Shown: in pieces, positions 1 to 4,646 of the stretch
Layout of the letters: every line of letters starts with the position of its first letter
Position numbering within the stretch: position 1 is the stretch's first letter
Origin: DATEMK01 sp035275625
GTDB taxonomy: Bacteria; Bacteroidota; Bacteroidia; AKYH767-A; OLB10
Direction of reading: 5' to 3'
NCBI GenBank assembly: GCA_035275625.1
Contig: DATEMK010000305.1
Span: 1-7,244, forward strand
DNA length: 7,244 nucleotides
Made by a program: the position numbers and the translations under genes
Notes under the pieces: generated by a model
Told to the model about the DNA's origin: nothing
What the model saw: the letters and a program-made list of their open reading frames with translations, nothing else
Database searches by the model: none

Positions 1-21
1 GCCTTTTTAAAAAGTATAGAA

Positions 22-441
22 ATGGCAAATCAAAGGGTAACCGGATACGAAGCAAGGAAATTCGCAGCTTCAAATTTTAACCAAGCAGAAATTTTACTTA
101 AGGAAAACCCAAAGTTGATAGGAGAATTCAGTCCTATAAAAGTGGTAGACGGCTTTTCGGGACAATATTATGAAACATCAGCCACTGTCGGAATCAACGA
201 TAACAAATATGAAATAACAGCAGAAGCAGTTAAAAAGAGTATTCTTTCAACTTGGAAAGAGAATATAAAAAATTTTTTTGGAGTTAAAAGTAATAACCTT
301 GATGATATTTTGAAAAATGCAGACAAGACAATTCGAAAGACTTATCCAAAAGATCACTATAAGGTTAAAGTAAATTCTTATCCTTTTAGTTTCACAATAA
401 ATGTAAGGAAAAAAGATGATTCGTGGTTAGCCAATCATTAA
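22..441 (+). CDS. Unrecognised 139-residue protein, first gene of a three-gene operon
   Basis: I do not recognise this protein. It is soluble: there is no signal peptide or membrane segment. It seems to alternate strand-rich stretches (about residues 35-65 and 112-129, the latter containing KVKVNSYPFSFTINV) with a helical, lysine-rich middle (about residues 67-107), so a small alpha+beta domain is likely. The ATG at 22 was chosen as the first ATG, but the frame is open to the left edge of the window without a stop, so the true start could lie upstream. Its stop codon shares one base with the ATG of the CHAT-like gene (TAATG at 439-443), which implies translational coupling. By position it could be a sensor, adaptor or substrate of the peptidase; that is inference from context only. 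Confidence 0.68.
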   Translation: MANQRVTGYEARKFAASNFNQAEILLKENPKLIGEFSPIKVVDGFSGQYYETSATVGINDNKYEITAEAVKKSILSTWKENIKNFFGVKSNNLDDILKNADKTIRKTYPKDHYKVKVNSYPFSFTINVRKKDDSWLANH

Positions 442-1025
442 TGGAATTATCAAGTGTTATAATAAAGCCAGCTGATTGCATTTTAGCCATAGCAATTCCT
501 ACTACAAAAAAAAGTTTTTTGGCAAACCTAAATAGCGTCAATGATATAGACTTTACTAGAAGAAACTTACTACAGATGCATACTAAAGAATTTATTAAAC
601 CGGCTAAGGGCGCAATAAAAAGAATTATTAATAAGGGGGTTGAAATCCATAAAGACGTTTCTTTTAACGACTTCAATAATATTTTAAAAAAAAATTTTAA
701 AGCTTTAATTCTTTTTGCCCATAACTTTAACGATAGAATTGAGTTTTATGACGGACTTTATGAAGCACAAACCGTTAATGCCATTATTCCAAATAAAGTT
801 TTCATTTTTGATTTAAACTCTTGCAATTGTGACACTTTAGCTGAACTTGTAAGTGCAACTAAAACAAATATTGTTACAAAATATGGGCAATACAGAAAAA
901 CAATACCACTCTATTGGATATTATTTTATGAATATTTTTTTGAATTATTAAATCAAAAGCAGTTAACATACTTTGATGCTATGCAATATACTTACAATAA
1001 TTTTTCTAAAAAATTACTAATATGA
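441..1025 (+). CDS. Minimal CHAT-like (caspase-fold) cysteine peptidase domain protein
   Basis: The 194-residue protein shows the layout of CHAT/caspase-fold peptidases. A hydrophobic strand ending in the candidate catalytic His (ALILFAH, His94) is followed by RIEFYDG. A second strand ends in the candidate nucleophile (KVFIFDLNSCNC, Cys128; Cys130 lies next to it). A C-terminal helical part (LYWILFYEYFFELLNQ...FDAMQYT, about 158-184) resembles the end of CHAT domains, where a helix precedes the conserved A..A segment. The usual Gly after the His is replaced by Asn. It is short for a CHAT protein and has no attached repeat or sensor domain, so any recognition part may be supplied by a neighbour. 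I chose the ATG at 441, which overlaps the upstream stop by one base, over an in-frame GTG at 423 lying inside the upstream gene. The 3' end overlaps the next gene by 4 nt (ATGA). The family call is by motif only; an inactive caspase-fold protein is possible. Confidence 0.72.
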   Translation: MELSSVIIKPADCILAIAIPTTKKSFLANLNSVNDIDFTRRNLLQMHTKEFIKPAKGAIKRIINKGVEIHKDVSFNDFNNILKKNFKALILFAHNFNDRIEFYDGLYEAQTVNAIIPNKVFIFDLNSCNCDTLAELVSATKTNIVTKYGQYRKTIPLYWILFYEYFFELLNQKQLTYFDAMQYTYNNFSKKLLI

Positions 1026-1441
1026 AAACAAATAAAATTCTCTACAATTATTTAAGCAATTCAGATATTAAAGTGGACTTAGGAGCGACAAAAGAATTGT
1101 CGAAAGAGGAAGGAAGCAATAACTATAACGCACTTAAATTGGAACTGGAGGCAAATTCATCTCTTAAAAACAAATTGATAATTGTCATTTATTTGGTCCT
1201 CTCCATTTTCTTCTTTTTTTGCTTATATCTTTTTTTTCTTGTAAAAAGTGATCCAGATAAAATTAAATACATATTTGGAGGATCTGTTTTTTCTATTTTA
1301 GCTGCTATAACACCTATGATAAATATTTGGAAGGATAAAGAAAGGACCGATACAATCTTAAAAGTACTTCCATTTTTGAAAGAAGAGGATAGAATTACAG
1401 CAATTATGGGTTTTCTAAAATTGAGTGAAACAAAAGGATAA
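1022..1441 (+). CDS. Small protein with two membrane segments, likely effector partner of the CHAT-like protein
   Basis: This 139-residue protein has a hydrophilic, charged N-terminus of about 50 residues. Two hydrophobic segments follow (about 51-74, rich in Ile/Leu/Phe, and about 84-103, containing GGSVFSILAAITPMI), and it ends in a charged tail (KDKERTDTILKVLPFLKEEDR). It starts on the ATGA overlapping the stop of the CHAT-like gene, so it is very probably co-translated with it. Small two-helix membrane proteins beside CHAT or caspase-like proteins are known in bacterial conflict systems, where they are proposed membrane-damaging effectors; one described example is the two-helix membrane domain associated with TRADD-N. 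I cannot assign this protein to that family from the sequence alone. It is the last gene of the operon: the next gene starts 343 bases downstream after a repeat-filled spacer. Confidence 0.83.
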   Translation: MKTNKILYNYLSNSDIKVDLGATKELSKEEGSNNYNALKLELEANSSLKNKLIIVIYLVLSIFFFFCLYLFFLVKSDPDKIKYIFGGSVFSILAAITPMINIWKDKERTDTILKVLPFLKEEDRITAIMGFLKLSETKG

Positions 1442-1539
1442 ACGACAAAATCGGCCCAGTACAAGGAATTTTATTGAAATATATCCTATCCTGAATGAAA
1501 AAAAATTAATTAAATAACTACATAAAATAAAAATTAATT

Positions 1540-1579
1540 GCACATAGTCTCAAAAATAGAGACTCTTCAAGGATGAAGG
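1540..1579 (+). repeat. Degenerate hairpin repeat, copy 1
   Basis: AGTCTC (1546-1551) pairs with GAGACT (1559-1564) around the loop AAAAATA. The tail CTTCAAGGATGAAGG follows. It matches the outline of the other five copies: AGTC...C, A-rich loop, G...GACTCT, then a C-A-AGGA tail. The outer GCAG/CTGC arm is decayed to GCACAT / CTTC. Confidence 0.6.
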
Positions 1580-1628
1580 AATTTATTTTATAAGTTTCGG
1601 GATGTGAGATGAGATGGTCTGGGAGAAG

Positions 1629-1738
1629 ATTGTTAAAGATTAAAAGGCACTGTATAGGAGAAAAATAAAGAACGTGAAATTAATAAACTGTTCCTCCGAT
1701 TTTTACATAGTCCTCCGAAATGGGAGGAGACTCGCAAG
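1629..1738 (+). repeat. Long direct repeat, left copy
   Basis: It aligns by hand with 3072-3180 at close to nine in ten positions, with a few 1-2 base gaps. It begins with the 17 identical bases ATTGTTAAAGATTAAAA, continues through a stretch containing AAAGAACGTGAAATT, and ends with the hairpin segment TACATAGTCC-TCCGAAAT. The two copies lie in the same orientation and bracket the 396-codon gene, 47 bases upstream and about 96 bases downstream of it. The conserved linker plus terminal hairpin recalls a mosaic REP/BIME element. Confidence 0.8.
1706..1738 (+). repeat. Hairpin repeat, copy 2 (3' end of the left long repeat)
   Basis: AGTC CTCC (1709-1716) pairs with GGAG (1723-1726) and GACT (1729-1732), with a two-base bulge; TCCTCC also pairs directly with GGAGGA (1723-1728). 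A second TCCTCC at 1692-1697 could compete for the same right arm. The tail CGCAAG corresponds to the CGAGGAC tail of better copies. Confidence 0.65.
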
Positions 1739-1784
1739 TATATAAAGACTATGCAAAAACAAAACGTAAAAGCCTGATCTCATA

Positions 1785-2975
1785 ATGACAAAGGATAATA
1801 AAAATACTAATCCATCAGAAAAGTCTGTCCTTTTAAACGAAAAGAGCCTGGAGGAAAAGAAATATGAACTTGAACAAGATAAATTCGCTTTTGAAAAGGA
1901 AAAATTAAAAGTAGAAAAAAGAAAACTTTTTGTCACCACTCTTTCATCTGTACTTATTTCATTGGCAATTGCTTTTGCAACAGTTGGCACTAACCTCTGG
2001 TTAAACTCACGTCAAACAGATTTAAAAAAATCAGAATTATATTTTGACCATTTTCAAGACCTTGAAAAACAATTTTATGAATATCTTTCTAAAAAAGATA
2101 CAGTTAATTGTATTCCGCTTGCGTGTGATTTAAAAGATATTTATAAGAACATACCCGATTTGATTGATACAAATTCGTATGTGAAATTTAAAAATGTATG
2201 TACGTCAAACAGCATGCTTGAGTCTGCTCAGTCCGAGAACATTTACATTACAGATCAGATTGCAAAACAAAAAATTATTTTCGATAGCTTGGAAAAAATT
2301 TTAAACAACCATCAGATAGGCAATTCATTTAAAGCGGAAATAAAATCAAAATTGGCAAAACTGAAAGAGGATGGTGATACTCTGAAGCAGAGGTTAAAGG
2401 AAACTGAAAGCAAATTCGAGAGTTCAAAATCGGCTTTAGATTTTTCAATATCAGCCACTAATCAGGAACAGAAATGCGGTGGGGCCGACAGATGGGCGCA
2501 AAAGGTGCTTATTGACGAAGAAGCCAGTGAGATTAGCCCTGATGATGAGGAAACAACCATTGAAAAATTAATCAAGATAAATACCGATGATATAAAAGTC
2601 AAAAGTAACACGCCAAGGTTGCCGGTAGAAAAAAAGAAGTACACTATCCGGAATTGTTTTATCACGAAAGCTAAGCTTGAAGATGATGGTGATATTCATC
2701 TCACCATCGAAGACGGGAAAGAGAATAAACTTATTGCCGAAATACCGGACCCTGCATGCCCGGATGCTCAACGCTCTGCTTATGTTCAGCAATTCCAAAG
2801 CGTTCGGAATTATTTTCTTAAATATCAAAATACTTTCGGGCAATACCAATGGGACATAACCGGAGTTTTTTTCGTTGACAAAAAACATGCATTTTCGTTT
2901 GGCATTCATAGTAATATTGAACTTCATCCCGTTCTTAAGTTAAGTATTAAAGAAAAGATTAATGGAATACAATGA
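1785..2975 (+). CDS. Membrane-anchored coiled-coil protein with a C-terminal ELHPVL-type domain
   Basis: The 396-residue protein begins with a Lys/Glu-rich coiled coil (about 15-47, repeated EK/LE pattern). One membrane segment follows (about 49-73, TTLSSVLISLAIAFATVG), then a second helical/coiled-coil region (about 155-215). The C-terminal half matches a domain common in secreted proteins of Actinobacteria and Bacteroidota, recognised from memory of the pattern. It shows CGGADRWAQK (231-240), a D..A segment (244-247), TTIEKL, PVEKKKYTI, DGDIHL (301-306), AEIPDPAC (318-325), ITGVFFVD (358-365) and IELHPVL (378-384). The function of that domain is unknown; it is probably a small beta barrel. 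The basic residues before the membrane segment favour an N-inside topology with the C-terminal domain outside the inner membrane. The gene stands alone between two repeat-filled spacers, bracketed by direct repeats. The ATG at 1785 was chosen; no Shine-Dalgarno is seen. A role in signalling or surface defence is only a guess. Confidence 0.92.
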   Translation: MTKDNKNTNPSEKSVLLNEKSLEEKKYELEQDKFAFEKEKLKVEKRKLFVTTLSSVLISLAIAFATVGTNLWLNSRQTDLKKSELYFDHFQDLEKQFYEYLSKKDTVNCIPLACDLKDIYKNIPDLIDTNSYVKFKNVCTSNSMLESAQSENIYITDQIAKQKIIFDSLEKILNNHQIGNSFKAEIKSKLAKLKEDGDTLKQRLKETESKFESSKSALDFSISATNQEQKCGGADRWAQKVLIDEEASEISPDDEETTIEKLIKINTDDIKVKSNTPRLPVEKKKYTIRNCFITKAKLEDDGDIHLTIEDGKENKLIAEIPDPACPDAQRSAYVQQFQSVRNYFLKYQNTFGQYQWDITGVFFVDKKHAFSFGIHSNIELHPVLKLSIKEKINGIQ

Positions 2976-3035
2976 TGAGATTTTATTGCTTATGAAGCAA
3001 ACATTGCCAACTCTAAACTGAAAAAATAAGTTAAT

Positions 3036-3070
3036 GCGCAGAGTCCTGAGATCGGAGACCTGCGAGGACA
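3036..3070 (+). repeat. Hairpin repeat, copy 3
   Basis: CGCAG (3037-3041) plus GTC (3043-3045) pairs with GAC (3057-3059) plus CTGCG (3060-3064), with one bulged A. The tail GAGGACAA follows. It directly abuts the right copy of the long direct repeat, giving a hairpin-linker-hairpin arrangement. Confidence 0.72.
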
Positions 3071-3071
3071 A

Positions 3072-3180
3072 ATTGTTAAAGATTAAAACACTGTACAGGA
3101 GAAAAACAAAGAACGTGAAATTGATAACTATTCCTCCCATTTCTACATAGTCCCTCCGAAATTGGAGAAGACTCTCCGAG
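3072..3180 (+). repeat. Long direct repeat, right copy
   Basis: Same-orientation partner of 1629-1738. The shared parts include the 17-base start, CACTGTA, AGGAGAAAAA, AAAGAACGTGAAATT and TACATAGTCC. Differences are scattered substitutions and small gaps, so the duplication is not recent or the element belongs to a diverged family. Confidence 0.8.
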
Positions 3181-3187
3181 GACAAAA
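3147..3187 (+). repeat. Hairpin repeat, copy 4 (3' end of the right long repeat)
   Basis: AGTC (3149-3152) and CTCC (3154-3157) pair with GGAG (3164-3167) and GACT (3170-3173), with small bulges, around GAAATT. The tail CTCCGAGGACAAA matches the tail of copy 3. Confidence 0.68.
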
Positions 3188-3249
3188 ATTTTATTTTTAT
3201 GTAATTTAAAATGTGTACTTTTAATGCCTGAAACTTCAAAAAATAATTA

Positions 3250-3290
3250 TGCAGAGTTCTTCAAAAAAGAAGACTCTGCAAGGACGAAAA
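3250..3290 (+). repeat. Hairpin repeat, copy 5 (best preserved)
   Basis: TGCAGAGT (3250-3257) and CTTC (3259-3262) pair with GAAG (3269-3272) and ACTCTGCA (3273-3280). This is a 12-bp stem with one bulged T and a loop of six A. The tail AGGACGAAAA follows. No T-run follows the stem on the + strand, so terminator function is not indicated. This copy defines the consensus best. Confidence 0.82.
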
Positions 3291-3343
3291 TGAAAATACG
3301 AAACTTAATTTATAGTAATTGTTATTAAAATAAACCTAACAGT

Positions 3344-4003
3344 ATGGGAAAAATTGATAAAATCTACGTCAGAGACACAAGAAACCAATTGGGGCGATAT
3401 CCAAATTGGCCAATTATTCAGCAAATTTCACTGGGGAAAATTGGCTATTATTTCAGCCGTAAGGCAGTTTTTGTGTGGGAAACTGATTTAAATAAACTCG
3501 GAATTACTGCTGTCTATCCTTTTTCTCAACAACGTATGTCTGAATTGTACACGTCAGAAAATTCTGTTTCCATCGCGTTTAGCATTGATTCTTCCACGGG
3601 AAATTCAAAAGCAATTTTTGATTTTTCTAAAAAGCGCTCTGTGGCGACCCAGGGACACGATGTTGGGTATCAAGTTTTAGACATTGACAATTTAAACATT
3701 CAACTATTAAATAAAATCAACAACGGCTTAAAATGGGACTATGATTGGGTAATAATAACTGAAATTTGGACAGCCAGCGGATTTACAACTTTAATTTCAA
3801 ATTCCTCGGGCAGCCATTCTGAAATTTCCGCAAATACAAAAATTTCAGGAAGTGCTTTTAATGTGGCAGATTTTAATTTAGGCCTGAAAGTAACTGGAAG
3901 CAAAAAAATGGGATACCAGGGTGTTGCCGAGAAAAATGTTCAACCGTATTTTCAGATTCATCGTTTGACAAGAGACAATAAATTGAAACGTTACGGTATT
4001 TAA
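3344..4003 (+). CDS. Uncharacterised 219-residue beta-rich protein, possibly gasdermin-like
   Basis: The protein has no signal peptide, no classical membrane helix and no cysteine. It resembles a family of uncharacterised bacterial proteins that begin with a K-I-D-x-x-Y-V-x-D stretch followed by RYPNWP (here 3-11 and 18-23). They carry D-W-V-(I/V)-(I/V)-T-E followed by a strand-turn-strand region (here DWVIITEIWTASGFTTLIS, 134-152). The C-terminal part LGLKVTGSKKMGYQG...YFQIHRL (179-208) recalls, by eye, the end of the bacterial gasdermin pore-forming domain (VSG..K..YEG...VFGFQAVRL). The N-terminal P...PL-x-x-G-x-I-G stretch has a similar feel. Against this, it lacks the N-terminal cysteine that bacterial gasdermins use for palmitoylation, it is somewhat short, and no protease gene is adjacent (the CHAT-like gene is about 2.3 kb upstream in another unit). 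It is a real single-gene unit; its function is unassigned. Confidence 0.9.
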   Translation: MGKIDKIYVRDTRNQLGRYPNWPIIQQISLGKIGYYFSRKAVFVWETDLNKLGITAVYPFSQQRMSELYTSENSVSIAFSIDSSTGNSKAIFDFSKKRSVATQGHDVGYQVLDIDNLNIQLLNKINNGLKWDYDWVIITEIWTASGFTTLISNSSGSHSEISANTKISGSAFNVADFNLGLKVTGSKKMGYQGVAEKNVQPYFQIHRLTRDNKLKRYGI

Positions 4004-4038
4004 TAGAAATTCCCGGTTTAAATTACAACTAAATATAA

Positions 4039-4125
4039 CAGAATGCTTCCCACAATCGGGTTTTTCACAATGTGGAGTTTACAACTCAATTTGATTATGA
4101 TCCTTTGGTGGAACAACTAAAATAA
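4039..4125 (+). pseudogene. Possible remnant of the 3' end of a gene
   Basis: A 28-codon stretch without a start codon, beginning just after a TAA, ends in VEFTTQFDYDPLVEQLK and then TAA. Its composition looks like a genuine protein C-terminus rather than random AT-rich translation, and it lies directly before hairpin repeat copy 6. It is too short for any family assignment, and chance is a real alternative. Confidence 0.2.
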
Positions 4126-4130
4126 ATATT

Positions 4131-4173
4131 GCAGATTCCCTCAAAAATAGTGGAGATTCTGTGAGTACAAAAT
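4131..4173 (+). repeat. Hairpin repeat, copy 6
   Basis: GCAGA (4131-4135) pairs with TCTGT (4158-4162, one G-T pair), and TCC pairs with GGA further in, around an A-rich loop (CAAAAATAG). The tail GAGTACAAAATTG corresponds to the GAGGACAAATTG tail of copy 3. More decayed than copy 5. Confidence 0.6.
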
Positions 4174-4206
4174 TGATCAGTATGAAGAAAAAAATTCCTG
4201 AAGTAG

Positions 4207-4572
4207 ATGGCATCCTCCAAAGAAAAGTATGAAAGAAAAAATTATTACACTTCGTTATTTTGCATTGGTTCTCATATCAACAAAGAACTGAGGAAAACAT
4301 TTCCCGATGTACCGCAAATTGAATGGAAAGAAATATTTAATTTTATACATAAAAGATTTACAATATATGAGGAACAAAAAATTTCTCATCCTCAGAAGGA
4401 TGAAACCGGACGGCTTCTTTCGAGATTGCAACGCACACATGTAACCAAGAGTTCATTGATGCGTTTGAAATACATCTCACAGAGGACATTGTTAAACAAA
4501 TACCATTCTTACAAATATCATAATACTTATGAACAAAAACAAACGAAAATCCAATACCAGTGTGCCTTTTAG
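4207..4572 (+). CDS. Short unrecognised ORF, probably frameshifted in its second half
   Basis: The first 60 residues look like real protein (SHINKELRKTFPDVPQIEWKEIFNFIHKRFTIYEEQ, with an amphipathic helical pattern). After about residue 65 the frame turns into a run of K, Y, H, T and Q with little hydrophobic patterning. An overlapping frame that opens at 4404 and ends with TAA at 4521-4523 reads much more naturally, with pieces such as CNQEFIDAFEIHLTED and IVKQIPFLQIS. The simplest reading is a small gene of about 105 codons disrupted by a frameshift near 4400-4412, either a real mutation or a sequencing error. The ATG at 4207 directly follows an in-frame TAG. I do not recognise the family, and no neighbour suggests a role. 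Confidence 0.4.
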   Translation: MASSKEKYERKNYYTSLFCIGSHINKELRKTFPDVPQIEWKEIFNFIHKRFTIYEEQKISHPQKDETGRLLSRLQRTHVTKSSLMRLKYISQRTLLNKYHSYKYHNTYEQKQTKIQYQCAF

Positions 4573-4607
4573 CGGTGCACAACTTATTAAAAAATCTTAT
4601 TTTATCT

Positions 4608-4636
4608 TTGACATATTTTTAAAATAAGTTTAAATT
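4608..4636 (+). promoter_or_regulatory. Candidate promoter for the decarboxylase operon
   Basis: TTGACA (4608-4613) is followed after 17 bases by TAAATT (4631-4636), a sigma-70-like spacing with a partial -10. A Bacteroidota-type TAnnTTTG match (TAAGTTTG, 4636-4643) is also present but has no TTTG at the expected distance. With the start ATG at 4647 the transcript would be almost leaderless. The region is AT-rich, so chance matches are likely. Confidence 0.25.
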
Positions 4637-4646
4637 AAGTTTGACG

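Larger units (their letters stand above)
1442..1784. other. Gene-free spacer containing hairpin repeats and the left copy of a long direct repeat
   Basis: No credible gene is present. The spacer holds an AT-rich stretch (about 1442-1540), a degenerate hairpin repeat at 1540-1579, an indistinct guanine-rich stretch (about 1597-1628), and the left copy of a roughly 110-bp repeat that ends in another hairpin. The guanine-rich stretch sits where the right-hand spacer has a clear hairpin and may be a decayed copy. I see no T-tract behind either hairpin, so these are not ordinary rho-independent terminators. I see no convincing TTTG / TAnnTTTG promoter before the gene at 1785. Confidence 0.6.
2976..3343. 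other. Gene-free spacer with three hairpin repeats and the right copy of the long direct repeat
   Basis: No credible gene is present. From left to right it holds an AT-rich stretch to about 3034, a hairpin at 3036-3070, the right long repeat ending in a hairpin (3072-3180), an AT-rich stretch, and the best-preserved hairpin of the window at 3250-3290. About 55 bases of AT-rich DNA then lead to the ATG at 3344, without a clear ribosome binding site or promoter match. Confidence 0.6.

Noticed and set aside
423..440. GTG start for the CHAT-like gene, adding six residues
   Set aside because: It lies inside the upstream gene, while the ATG at 441 forms the TAATG overlap typical of coupled genes and leaves the domain intact.
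392..676. Minus-strand ORF of 94 codons with a hydrophobic N-terminal part
   Set aside because: It is the antisense shadow of the coupled operon genes and has no independent support.
2568..2927. Minus-strand ORF of 119 codons
   Set aside because: It lies wholly opposite the conserved C-terminal domain of the 396-residue protein, whose + strand motifs are clear.
2940..3239. Minus-strand ORF of 99 codons across the right spacer
   Set aside because: It runs through the hairpin repeats and the long direct repeat, and its composition looks like translated AT-rich non-coding DNA.
3250..3290. Rho-independent terminator
   Set aside because: The stem is strong but is followed by AGGACGAAAA rather than a T-run on the + strand, and no convincing minus-strand gene needs terminating there.
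1540..4173. Reading the hairpins and single genes as an integron cassette array
   Set aside because: The orientation and one-gene spacing are suggestive, but I could not find the attC core pair (RYYYAAC and GTTRRRY) at the hairpin arms and no integrase is in the window.
1540..4173. CRISPR array
   Set aside because: The repeats are few, diverged, irregularly spaced by hundreds of bases and separated by genes; there are no regular spacers or cas genes.
4358..4582. Minus-strand ORF opposite the frameshifted gene
   Set aside because: Cys/His-rich translation without family pattern; the + strand frames are more protein-like.
4636..4643. TAAGTTTG as a Bacteroidota -7 promoter element
   Set aside because: It sits 4 bases before the start codon, which would put the transcription start inside the gene, and no TTTG lies at the usual distance upstream.
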